A stretch of DNA of 64,000 bases from Cynocephalus volans (lineage: Eukaryota; Chordata; Mammalia; Dermoptera; Cynocephalidae). Location: NCBI RefSeq assembly GCF_027409185.1, contig NC_084471.1, forward strand, positions 9,962,035 to 10,026,034, given 5' to 3'. Of this stretch, positions 53,971 through 64,000 are shown piece after piece (within the stretch, counting starts at the first letter, position 1; every line of letters begins with the position of its first letter). The notes beneath the pieces were generated by a model that searched no databases, was not told where the DNA came from, and saw only the letters and a list, made by a program, of their open reading frames with translations. The translations under genes and the position numbers were made by a program.

Positions 53971-54576
53971 TTACCTACTTCTTTCTGTTTTCACTTGTGA
54001 GCTGGCTGCCTTATGGTTTAGCGTCTTGCTTCTAATTAATGGAAACTGTTTCTTGAGAATGCCTTTAGGCCTAAACTTCCCCACTGTCTGTTTCAAATAA
54101 AGCCAGTTTCTTTGAGGAGAACTTTGGAGCTTTCTTTTCTTATGGATGATCTCTCTCCCTGCACAAAATCTCTGAGTCATTACTCTGGATGTTGACCGGG
54201 GTGGTAGCGTTTGGTCTTCTTGGCTTGCTTCTTCAGGTGTGGAGCCTTTGCCCTGTGAGAAAGTTGGGGAGAGTGCAGCTAGGGCTTCAGCATTCTCAGA
54301 CTGCCGTGCCTTGGGTAGAGCCTCTGTCCTATGGGTGGGGGCTGGATGGAGGAGGGCAGCTCCTGGTCTCCTGGTCCCACCTGACCAGTAATTTAGCCTC
54401 TTCAGCTTGGCAGTTGTGGGAGATGAGAAATGCTGGTGCCCTGCTCCTTCTGGTGTTTGATTGGGAGCCGAGGAGAGAAGCAACACCATTTTCTTGGCAA
54501 CATTCACGTGGAGTGGAGGAGCTTCCTTCAAGTTAAGCTGGATTGGGCCTGAGGAAAGGTGATGATTATGGATCAA
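53971..54576 (-). CDS. 201-codon open frame, origin unknown
   Basis: This is the longest uninterrupted ATG-initiated frame in the window. The predicted protein starts MIHNHHLSSG, is basic and serine/proline-rich, and has no transmembrane segment or motif I recognise; the C-terminal half is lysine/arginine-rich. The opposite strand is also open for 115 codons (54189-54536), which argues for composition as much as for coding. The segment 53881-54680 lies between a truncated L1 and ordinary intron and has AATAAA-like signals on plus (54099, 54575, 54625). It may be an unrecognised LTR, an internal retroelement segment or an old processed sequence. No splice sites or promoter are evident. Confidence 0.2.
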   Translation of the reverse strand: MIHNHHLSSGPIQLNLKEAPPLHVNVAKKMVLLLSSAPNQTPEGAGHQHFSSPTTAKLKRLNYWSGGTRRPGAALLHPAPTHRTEALPKARQSENAEALAALSPTFSQGKGSTPEEASQEDQTLPPRSTSRVMTQRFCAGREIIHKKRKLQSSPQRNWLYLKQTVGKFRPKGILKKQFPLIRSKTLNHKAASSQVKTERSR

Positions 54577-54684
54577 ATAAATGCTGCAGACTCTTGCTGT
54601 TATTGAGTTTTAGTAGCTTCTCTTGAATAAATACTTCTTTATTTGCTGTATGTCCTTAGGACCATTTTTAGAAATTTTATTTAT

Positions 54685-55280
54685 TTAATTATTTTTTTAA
54701 TGTAGTTTTCACCAGTGTAGATTGTTTTCCTGGGTGGTGAGTTCATGTAGTTCCTCATGCTAAGATCCTGGAAGTGGATCTCTATAATTAACATATAACA
54801 CTCTGGTTGGGGTTAATACCAATTTTACTTTAGTAGTAAACAACAACTTTACTTCTATATAGCTCTGTTTTCCCTCTCCCTTGTGCTGTTATTGTCACAA
54901 ATTATATTTTTTATACATTGTGTGCTCAACACAGATTTGTAATTCTTGCTTTATGCAATTGTCTTTTACATATGACAGGAGAAAAAAGAGAAACAAAAAT
55001 GCATTTGTTCTGTTTTCTGTATTACCTGTGTACTTTCCTTTATCAGTGCTCTTTCTTCACGTGGATTTGTTACTCTGTAGTATATTTTCATTTCACCCTG
55101 AAGAGCTTTTCTTATTTTTTTCCCCCAGTAAGAGTTGTTTTTATTATATCAGGTCACGTGATAAGAAAATCACATAGTCAGGATTCAAAACTTTGATCTG
55201 TTTGACTCCAAAGTCTATGATCCTAAGCACTGTGATAGATATGTCAGCAACAACAACTTCTTTTCCTCCTCTTCCTCCTT
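54685..55280. other. no gene or repeat recognised
   Basis: AT-rich; overlapping open frames at 54881-55196 are hydrophobic by T-richness and are not supported as genes. Confidence 0.4.
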
Positions 55281-55282
55281 TA

Positions 55283-55506
55283 TTTATTTATTTTTATTGT
55301 GGTAAAATATATGTAGCATAAGATTGCTGTTTTAAGGATTTTTAAGCACACAATTGTGTGGAATTAATTACATTCACAGTGCTGTGTGACCACCACTGTC
55401 AATTCCCAAAACATTTTGGTTGTCCTAAACATAAATCTGTACCCATTAAGCAATAACTTCTCATTATTCCTTTCTTGCAGTTTCTGATAACCTCTAATCT
55501 AATTCT
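55283..55506 (-). mobile_element. L1 3' UTR fragment, reverse
   Basis: A TTTA run then 'attgtggtaaaatatatgta', 'gaccaccactgtcaattccc' and 'cccattaagcaataacttct'. It lies immediately left of a younger L1. Confidence 0.85.
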
Positions 55507-55514
55507 TTCTCAGA

Positions 55515-56860
55515 AAAAATTTATCTTTTAAATTTATTTTTTCTTAGTTGATCCCTGATAATTGTATATATTTATGGAGTACAGTGTGATATTTGGGCAC
55601 ATTTATGTAGGGTGCAATGATCGTATCAGGATATTTAGCATATTTATCACCTCAAACATTTATCAGCTCTTTGTTTTGGGAACATTCAAAATCCTCCCAG
55701 CTACTTGAAGTCATACAGTGATTTGCTGTTGACTGTATTCTCCCTGTATTGCTATAGAACACTAAATCTTATACTTCCTGTTTCTCTGCAGTTTTGTATC
55801 TATTGACCGTCCTATCCCCCTCCGCCCTTCCTCCTCTCCTTTCCCCTTACCAGTGTCTAGTAACCACTATTCTGCTCTCTACTTCTGTGAAGTCAGTTTT
55901 TTAAGCTTCCACATATGAGTGAGAACACGCAGTATTTTTCTTTCTGTGCCTGGCTTATTTCTTTTCTTTTTTAAAAATTTATTTATTTACTTATTTATTA
56001 TTATTTTTTGGCAACTGGCCAGTAAGTGGATCTGAACATTTGACCTTGGTGTTACAAGGCTGTGCTCTAACCAGCTGAGCTAACTGGCCACTCCTGGCTT
56101 ATTTCACTTAACATGATTTTCTCCAAGTTCATCCATGTTGCTGCAAATGGCAGAATTTCATTCTTTTTTTATGGCTGAGTAGTAGTCCATTGTGCATATA
56201 TACCACATTTTCTTTATCAAATCATTCATTGATGGACGTTTAGGTTGGTTCCAACTCTTGGCTATTGTGAATAGAGCCACGATAAACATGGGAGTGCAGG
56301 TGTCCCTTACACATGATGATTTCTGTTCTTTTGGATGTATACCCAACAGTGGGATTGCTAGATCATATGGTAGTTCTATCTGTAGTTTTTTGAGACATCT
56401 CCATACTACTGTTTTCCATAATGGTTGTACTAATTTACATTCCAACCAACAGCATGTAAGAGTTCCTCTTTCTCCACATCCTCACCAGCACTTTATTTTC
56501 TGCCTTTTTGATAATAGCCATTCTAACTGGGGTGAGATGACATCTCATTGTGGTTTTGATTTGCATTTCTCTGATGATTTGATGCATTTCTCTGCACAGC
56601 CAAGAAAACAATCATCAGAGTGAAGACACAATCCACAGAATGGGAGAAAGTATTTGCAAGCTATTCATCTGACAAGGGATCAATATCCAGAACATATAAA
56701 GAATGCAAACAACTCAGTAGTAAAAAAAAAAAAAAATCCAATTAAAAAATGGGCAAAGAAAATAAATAAATGGGCAAGGGAGCTGAATAGATATTTCTTG
56801 AAAGAAGACATACAAATGACCAACAGGTTTATGAAAAATGCTCAACATCATTTAGTTACT
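55515..56860 (-). mobile_element. L1 with 5' inversion (twin priming), carrying a t-SINE
   Basis: From 55515 to about 56580 the element is in reverse orientation: 3' UTR ('atatttatggagtacagtgt', 'cttccacatatgagtgagaa') then ORF2 end. A 95-codon frame at 56158-56445 (minus) still reads [16 protein letters not shown] and ends YYSAIKKE, the L1 ORF2 C-terminus. From about 56583 to 56860 the L1 continues in forward orientation ('gccaagaaaacaatcatcag', 'caatatccagaacatataaa', 'tgctcaacatcat'). The two segments meet almost contiguously in L1 coordinates, the signature of twin priming. A t-SINE splits it at 55961-56092. Confidence 0.9.
55961..56092 (-). mobile_element. t-SINE monomer, reverse
   Basis: T/A-rich tail, 'ggcaactggccagtaagtgg', 'gaccttggtgttacaaggct' and 'accagctgagctaactggcc'. 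The L1 host CCTGGCTTATTT is perfectly duplicated (55949-55960 and 56093-56104). Confidence 0.92.
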
Positions 56861-56864
56861 CCAT

Positions 56865-57825
56865 GGCGCCCAAAGCCTGGGATTTTTGAGTAATATGCAG
56901 TCTTCTCTGTCAGGTATGGTTCAGGGCTTGTAAACTAAAAGACAAGGTAAGTGCTACCAAAACAATTAGTGTATGTAAATGTGATAGAAATAGGATAATA
57001 TCAAAAATTGCCATTCAGAAAAGAGGAGAATTAGTACAACACAAAAATCACTGGTCCATAGCAATTATTAAATGCTGCTGTGTAGGAAATTTGAATACTT
57101 TCTTTCCTGGCAGAGTAATAAATTCCTGGATTAAACATTGTGTTTAAGCCTGACTACTCTGGTCTTTTACTTACTCATTTCTGTGCCTTGTCTATTTCCA
57201 CCCCACGTTAATTTAATGGCAGTTATCATGAAGCTATCTGAAACAGTGGGCTTGTGTGAGAAGACAACCCCCCCCCCTTTTTGGAGGGAGGGTGATTGGG
57301 TTTATAGCCATTTTATGGCATAGCTCAAGTCTTACCTTCTACTAAGGCTGTCACTTGACAGCTACTGCTTTTAACTGCATCACATTGGAATGCAGAAGTT
57401 GTTTGCTCTTTCTGCTTTCTAAATATCCGAGGAAAGAGTCTTTTAGTCAACAGGTTGCAGGCCACAGGAAAAATTACACCGTTCTAGCAAAAATGCATTC
57501 CTTTATATCTGCTTACTGACTGGCTATCTATAATTTTGAGTTATACTTCCCTAGTATCAATTTGTTGAGAGTTGCAAGAGTATTGTTAACACATACAACA
57601 TTCTGAATCTTTCTTACTATTTCTCTTAAAACTATAACATTGCAGCATAATCAGGCAATGGTTTAACCAAATGTTTTACCACTGCGTAACACTGATCATT
57701 AGCTTTTAAATCTCTGATATCTGACTATTCACTACTTATTACTTTACTGTTAAGCCAGTGCCACATACTGTATGCTATTTTCTTTCTCATAAAGCATCCT
57801 ACTAGGATTATATTCAGTGAGTTGT
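56865..57825. other. no gene or repeat recognised
   Basis: Unique-looking intron sequence; a C9 run at about 57269-57277 is the only low-complexity feature. Confidence 0.4.
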
Positions 57826-57829
57826 GACC

Positions 57830-58265
57830 AAAAAAAGTAAAATAATAGTGGCTTTAAGCATAATTTGATTTTTCTCTCATGAAAAAGAAGTTCAGAAATA
57901 GATAACCTGGGGCTGGTGTGGTACTGCACAGTGCCAGTGACCAGTTTCTTTCTATTTTTGTTGTCCAGTCAGGAGGAAGGAGGAATGTCTAAAGAATAAT
58001 ATACCCCATTCCTTTAAGGACATTTCCTGGAAATCACACCTAATACTTTTATTTGTGTCCCTTTGCTTAACTCAATCACATGGCCTCACCTAGCTACAAG
58101 GGAGGATAGGAAATATACTCTTCATTCTGACATGCACTTAGTTCAGATGTTCTGTTACTAAGGAAGAAGGGGAGAGCAGATATTGGGCAACAGCCTTCTG
58201 TGCCTACCACAATGATCTAGGTGAGGTCTACTTCCTGCTTCTTATTGGTAGTCTCCAATATTTAA
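57830..58265. repeat. ancient interspersed repeat, family not assigned
   Basis: 'agtggctttaagcataattt', 'tttaaggacatttcctggaa', 'cacatggcctcacctagcta' and 'gttctgttactaaggaagaa' are phrases of a widespread old mammalian repeat. It ends similarly to the repeat at 12815-13625, but I cannot name the family. Confidence 0.5.
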
Positions 58266-58269
58266 AAAT

Positions 58270-60465
58270 GTTCATAATTCTCTTCCCATTGTATTCTCTT
58301 TTTCATGCCTTCTAAGATATCTGAGTTATTGCATTCAGATGGTTCTTCTCTTTTAGATATGGATCTTCAGTATGCTTCCTTTCTCTTTGATTCATTTAGA
58401 ACATTTCCATTTTAAGATATGTCACCAACAGGATTATTTGAAGATTTACATGCAGATGTATGTTTACCTTTTCTTTTTTTTGTTATCCACACCATGCTTG
58501 TTGCCTATGCAGGTGCCTTCAAAATGCACACTGCTGACAGGTGACTGGTGCTGCTGCATTTCTTAGTGTTTTATAAATTCTACAATAATTGCTTTTAGAT
58601 GTAGTTGTAATGTGGAAACTCCTAGGAGTGTTCTGCTGTGGAGAGCACTTTTGTTGTATTATTTGCTTTGTTTGGAAAATGGATGTCTTTGCCTCTTCCC
58701 TCTTTGTTTTAAAGCTTTGGATATTATTGTTCTGAGTTTTAAATTGTATTAAAATATCTTACATGTTACTCCATCAGAAATTCTCAGTACCTTTTTCAGT
58801 ATATTAATTGGCTAAGAGTAATACTATTTGAAGCAAGTGTTGTTTCCTTCTGAAGCTGTCAGAAAGGAAGAATAATGAGCCATGACTTAGGAGCTGTTTT
58901 TCTTTAAATTGTCAAGGACAATTATATTTCTAGAGGTTCTTCTTTGATTGAAGCCTTTAATAACGATGAGAAAGTAAAACGCATTTTTAAACATGAACTT
59001 TGTACTCTATTCTGTGAAGGTAACTTGAAGAGCCATTGCTTTTGTATGTTAACTGATCTTAGCAGAGTAGATTAGTTTAATTAATAAGGTAGTTTTTACA
59101 ATTAAAATGTAATGGGAAGAATAATTCATGAACATGCTGGTTATTGCCTTAGTGTTTTAGCTCTAATGCTGAAGTGCTGTCACCAGTGTGTGTGTTGTCC
59201 TTGAGAGTCCCTCATGGTGGCATCAGTAGGTGCTTAGGAGCTGTAGGCCTGACCTCTTGTTCACCCGCAGACACACTGAAGCCTTGAATCTATACCTTTC
59301 TCTGAGTGTATGTTGCTGTATTTGGATGCTCTTGCAAAATTATGACAGTTTCTTTTTTCTTCTTTTTATGGCAGGATATTTTATTCTCAGTGTTTTAAAA
59401 TATTTGCTTAAGAATGTAGGAAAATATTTATGGTTCCTTTTGTAAAGTAGGAGCATATTCTTGACATATAGGGAGAGAGCTCATTGGGAAACCTAAGGAT
59501 ATGAGGCTTCTGGCACTGGAAAATAGGGCTTCTCTTCAAACACTCCATTGTAGTGTGGAAACAAAGCACAATGTTGTCAATGTCTTCCTTTCCCCCAACT
59601 GCTGCCTGTCTTCATCCAGGATGAGGTTTGTCTCAACAAGTTTTTCATTCCAAAGTTAATATGTTCTAAAATAACTAGTCTTTTTCATATTATTCATACC
59701 TGAACATTATCATTATGGCAGATTTTCTGTATGGCAGATTTTCTTTTGATGGCAGGCTTTCTGAGGCCCGGCAGCATTTCAGGTTGTCCTGGCTTATTGG
59801 TGCATAGGGTTTAGTGTGAGAGTGGAAGCGACTGAAGAATTTCTAACCTGAAAATTGTCTCATAACAGGTTGTATAATTTTGTAGGTGAATACATAAAAT
59901 ATGTTCAGATCATATATAAATGTGTTCAGGTCTTTTATATATGTGGACTTATAAATATCTATCACTGCTTCTTAGAGAAGAAATATCTAAAAGACAAATA
60001 GAATACCGCATTTAAAAAGTGAAACACATTTGAACACGAATGAGGAAGGGTTAGGAATCATATGGAGAACATACCTGTGGTGTTTGTGAACATGAATGAA
60101 GTTCAAGGAATGTAACAAAATCATCTCCTCAAAACAGAGCTTTAAATTTCAAGCAGCCTGTTCAGGGGTGGGGGGTTGTTTAAGGCAAATTGTCAAATTT
60201 CTGTTAAATGTTTGCAACAAAATACTACCTTGTAGTTAATCTCTCTGTGCTTTTCAGAATACCTTCTTATAAAACCCTTCATAATAACAGGACAGATAGT
60301 AATGATCAATTTTTATACAGGATGACTTATTTGAGGTCATATCACCACACTTAGTGATATGATTTACTAAGATGCAGGTCACATATTATAACATTTTTCT
60401 AGAACATTATTTTATTGTTATTAGAGGGACAAGCGGAATAGTAAATTATTCCAAACTCAAAATCA
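58270..60465. other. long repeat-poor intron tract
   Basis: About 2.2 kb without a recognisable repeat or exon. Around 59060-59130 there are several TTAATTAA-like homeodomain-type motifs. It could hold conserved noncoding sequence; nothing further is supported. Confidence 0.4.
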
Positions 60466-60469
60466 GGGA

Positions 60470-61200
60470 CAGACAAAGGTGAACAGCTATCCTATAATCC
60501 ATTCTCTCTATATATACCTGCCCAAGTGATCTTTCAAGAAGATAAATCAGATCATATCATTCCATTGCTTAAAACTTCCGAGTGGCATCCAGTTATTCCT
60601 AGAATATACTTCTCCCCTCTCTTTCTGCTGTCTGGCTATGCTGGTCTTTCAGTTCCTTCAAGATGCCAAGCTCATTCCCACCTCATGCCCTTTAAACTTG
60701 CATATGCTGTTCCCTCTGCATGGCTGTTTGTTCCTTGTCAAATTCAAGCAGAGTCAGATTGTACAGTGGTTAGGGCATGGGTTTTGAAGCCTCACTGCCT
60801 GGGTTCAAGTTATTTAACCTCTTAGTACCTCAGTTTCCTCAACTGTAAACAATTGGATAATATAAGTAAGTACCCCTTAGGGTTGTAAAGATTGAATATG
60901 TACACATAAAGTGCCTCACCTATAACAAGTATTAAGTGTTGGTTATTATTCAGGTGTCAAGCTCAGATATCACCTCCTCAGACCATTCCTGACCATTTAA
61001 TCTAAGTTAGCCACTGGCCCCCAGGCATACATAACACTTACAGTTATCCGAAATTATTGTATATTTATTTACTTTTATTTTTATGTCTCTCCCACTATAA
61101 TGTAACCTTCCTGAAAGCATGGATATTTTCTGTCACATTCCCAGTGCCTAGAACAGTGCCTGATCAATACATATTTGTTGAGTGCATTAATGAAGGTCTG
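60470..61200 (+). repeat. L2 LINE split by a MIR
   Basis: L2: 'aatcagatcatatcattcca', 'catatgctgttccctctgca' up to about 60748, resuming at about 60962 with 'gctcagatatcacctcctca' and 'tagaacagtgcctgatcaat'. Confidence 0.9.
60750..60960 (+). repeat. MIR SINE inside the L2
   Basis: 'cagtggttagggcatgggtt', 'gtacctcagtttcctcaact' and 'ccttagggttgtaaagattg' are MIR. L2 sequence continues on both sides, and AATTCAAG (left) and GTGTCAAG (right) hint at the duplication. Confidence 0.92.
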
Positions 61201-61204
61201 GTCT

Positions 61205-61835
61205 ACCCTGGAAGATCTCTTTAGGTACCAGGAGACTAAAAGGCATTTTTTGTTCCTCAGTTAAGGGAAATTGTTCCCTTGTGTACGTAACACCATTAGG
61301 TTATGCTGTAAGCTATGAATATGTGGCAGGACCTTATTGGGAATGGTGTGGAGAAGTAATCAGTAGAAAAAGTGTTGAGCCTAGGGGAAAAAATGCCTTT
61401 TTTACTTTTCTTCTGTTTTTATTTATTTCTGCTGCTTCCATCTGGTGGGATCATGTCCCTTTACATAAGCCCTTGAGCCTACATGTGTCTTTAAGTTGGG
61501 GCATCTTGTTGACCCTCAGCATTATAAAGTTACAGCTTTATTGATCTTCTTCTAAAATAGTGTGAGTAGAAACTGCTGATATGTAATTAGATACATTAGA
61601 TTAATGTATATGATAATTTTAGGAGTCAGAAGTATGGTCTGTCTAAGATCCAAAGTAGGCAATCTGAGATTAGGAATTCCTGAGTTATCAATTGAGTCGG
61701 GTTTGATAGCATTTTACCTTCCCTTTTATCTATACCTTTACCTCCTTCTCATACTCTCCCTACTTTTTTTCTGTTATTCTCTTCCTATTCTTGTTTATTG
61801 TTAATCTCATTGTATCATCATTTCCATGTTTTCCT
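61205..61835. other. no gene or repeat recognised
   Basis: AT-rich intron sequence; open frames at 61281-61544 and 61604-61804 have no splice sites or motifs. Confidence 0.4.
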
Positions 61836-61839
61836 TCTC

Positions 61840-62560
61840 ATGTGTCTAATGGAAACCCAAATGACGTTTCCATGATTTGGCTTTGGTCCCTGGACCCAAT
61901 GTACAAAATCAAATTCATCATCCTCTCAGATAAAATTCCTCCTCTTTTCTGTTTCTATTAGCAGAACACCATTTTTGCAGTCACTCTGGCTTAAAACCTT
62001 GGAGTCATCTTTGATATCTCTCTCTTTTCTCTGCAACCAAATACCAACACATCCTATCTCATATAAACCCCAACTCACTCATTCAAAATTAATTCAGCAA
62101 AGATTTGAGACCTGTTTTGAGCCAGTTAAGTCATATGACAGTTCCCTTCTTTCTGCATTACCCAAATTTAGGATCTCAACATGTTATACTTTGCCTAATG
62201 AAGTAGCTTTGTAATCTTTCCACCCACCTCATATTCCTTTTTTCCAATCCAATATATACCCCACTGCCATATTAATTCTCTAAAATTTGATGATGTCACT
62301 CACTCCCTACTTCCTAGGGCTAGACTCAGCTTGCTGTTCCAGGCTCATCTCACATAACTTTTGTACTAGAACCATGTGATCACCAAACTGGATTGCCTTT
62401 TTGGAATATACTCCACATTTTCTCACATCTATGTTTTTGTTCATGCAGTTCTGTCTCCTGGAAAAATATAAGCTTTCTGAGGGCAGGAACTTTGTTTTAT
62501 TCACTTTAACTGGCAGCACCCAGAACAGTACCTGGCATGTAGAAAATTTTTTTTAAGAAG
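61840..62560 (+). repeat. L2 LINE 3' part
   Basis: 'aaaaccttggagtcatcttt', 'tgatgatgtcactcactccc' and 'gagggcaggaactttgtttt', ending 'acagtacctggcatgtagaa', follow the L2 order. Confidence 0.8.
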
Positions 62561-62564
62561 AATC

Positions 62565-63330
62565 ATACCATCTTCAGAAGAACCATACCATTTGGTTGCA
62601 TGAAACCAACTCTTTGTCATAGGTCATGATAAAGAAATCCTGCTAGTACTTACTTTTTAAAGTTTCACCTTTCTGTCAGAGCTCTTCCATTTCTCTAACA
62701 CATTTTATGCTCTTGCTTCTAGTTACATGTGTTGCTCTGCACTGGCAGAAGGCACGCAGCCCAAAAGTGGGGTGAGGTGGGGTAGTGAAAAGATGAGGTG
62801 GAATCAGACCAGCAAGAGAGGAAACAGATGGGTTGTGGGAGATGACCCTGCCCCCATGTTGTTTTTGTTCTGGCTGCTACTGATCATATGTGAATCAGCA
62901 GCCTAGAAACTGGAGTTAGTGATCCTTTGATGAAAAAGAAAAGTTGATCTTGGATTTGGTAGAATTAAAAATTTACAGCATTAAAATGTAATGCAAGTTT
63001 TACAGTAAATACAATTTTAGGAGTATTCAGAAATTGGTAGACGGACTTAATAGTCCACAGTGGCTATGTCTCAACATCTTTGGATCTTGTGTCTAGATTG
63101 TCATAGTTTACTGGGATCTTCTCCCGTGAGTTATTTCAAAATGAATAGAGTAGTGTGTTTGCTAGAGAAATAAATTTTTCCAGTGTATATATTTTATGCT
63201 AAGTTTTCTGTCTTTTCTTTTGTCAGTGCTTACATTTGATTTCTGGTCTATTTCCTAAGCTCAAGGAAATCTTGCTTATAGTCTCACCAAGGCTTCCCTT
63301 TGTTCTACAGAAGAATCTTGTTTTAAAAAA
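62565..63330. other. no gene or repeat recognised
   Basis: Intron-like sequence with a purine-rich G-patch near 62770-62830. Confidence 0.4.
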
Positions 63331-63334
63331 CATT

Positions 63335-63765
63335 TTAAAAAACATTCTAGGATTGTTATCAAACATATGCAAATGTAGATAAAATAGTAGAATGGCGTAT
63401 CTTTTTTTTTTTTTTTTTTTTAACAGTAAGGGGATTGTAACCCTTGGCTTAGTGTCGTTCACACCACACTCAGCCAGCGAGTGCACTGGCCATCCCTATA
63501 TAGGATCCGAACCCATGGCCTCGGCTACCAGCGCCGCACTCTCCTGAGTGAGCCATGGGGCCGGCCCAAAATGAATTTCTATATACTCAATACCTAGCTT
63601 CAACAGTTATCAACATTCTGCCACTCTTGTTCCATCTATTTCTTCCACCTGTCCCATGACCTTTATGGAAGAATTTTATTGTAATACAGTTTAATATTGG
63701 CATTTTTAAAAGATATATCCTGAAACTTTTGAAATCCTTAAATTAACAAATATCAGCATAGCATA
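63335..63765 (-). mobile_element. probable L1 3' UTR fragment, reverse, split by a t-SINE
   Basis: 'caaacatatgcaaatgtaga' before, and 'cctagcttcaacagttatca' after, the SINE resemble the reversed L1 block also seen at 37650-37885. Confidence 0.6.
63398..63567 (-). mobile_element. t-SINE dimer, reverse
   Basis: Poly-T, 'gggattgtaacccttggctt', 'cagccagcgagtgcactggc', 'gatccgaacccatggcctcg' and 'gccatggggccggccc' make a complete two-unit element. 63770-64000 shows nothing recognised. Confidence 0.92.
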
Positions 63766-64000
63766 TAATTTACCCAATAAAAATGTGTGGTAATGTATTT
63801 ATATAAGATTTAAGTGACCTGTCAAGCCCTTAATGATTCTATAAATGTGGGACTTAATTACTAAGCTGTTAAAATAAATTCTGAACGGAAAACTTGCTAA
63901 AACAGTTTTTTAAGTTGCTTTTTTAAATAAAAAAATTCTGGGCAGTAGGAGGCACTATCATGGTCCAGGTCACTACCAAGTTTGGTACTTGTTTCTTTAA

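Larger units (their letters stand above)
16347..64000 (+). other. inferred long first intron of gene B (continues past the window)
   Basis: From the donor at 16347 to the window end I find no protein-coding exon I can recognise. The sequence is AT-rich, packed with inactive repeats, and has no second CpG island or gene end. One splice-bounded segment at 47891-47952 might be an internal or alternative exon. Intron status is inferred. Confidence 0.5.

Noticed and set aside
56158-56445. 95-codon minus frame as a host gene
   Set aside because: It is the L1 ORF2 C-terminus of a truncated, inverted insertion.

Overview
The window is mammalian nuclear DNA: it holds no prokaryotic genes, long AT-rich intron-like stretches, two CpG-island promoters and dense interspersed repeats (MIR, L2, L1, MaLR LTRs, MER2). 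The diagnostic signal is about 20 copies of a SINE derived from tRNA-Ile. Its arms read like GGCCGGTTAGCTCAGTTGG and GGTTCGATCCC; it has monomer and dimer forms, an A-rich tail and target-site duplications. This matches the t-SINE (CYN) family described only from colugos (Dermoptera). I infer Galeopterus or Cynocephalus from family knowledge, not from a database search.

Layout. Positions 650-1110 are a CpG island with an NRF1 palindrome, a CRE half site and flanking CCAAT boxes. It carries a candidate plus-strand first exon (donor at 944) and a possible minus-strand coding first exon (donor at 711-715), so it may be a bidirectional promoter. Positions 1.1-15.4 kb are intron-like or intergenic and repeat-rich, with one short candidate coding exon at 7739-7804. 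A second, stronger CpG island at 15.77-16.62 kb has three CCAAT boxes and an ATG-free first exon ending at 16346 on a perfect GTGAGT donor. The remaining 47.6 kb look like one very long first intron of that plus-strand gene. The only convincing splice-bounded segment in it is a 62-base candidate exon at 47891-47952. I could not name either gene.

The intron is best read as a stack of transposition events. Old L2 and MIR copies are split by MaLR LTR elements (25.2-27.8 kb, 40.06-40.47 kb), by a MER2 transposon (36.8-37.1 kb) and by L1s, and these in turn are hit by t-SINEs, many with perfect target-site duplications. An L1 at 55.5-56.9 kb has the 5' inversion typical of twin priming. A 201-codon minus-strand open frame at 53971-54576 lies in sequence I could not assign to a repeat family.

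I see no multi-gene functional system here. The interest lies in candidate exons, promoter architecture and the nested repeat record. All repeat calls come from remembered consensus features read by eye; boundaries are approximate (about 10-30 bases) unless duplications fix them.
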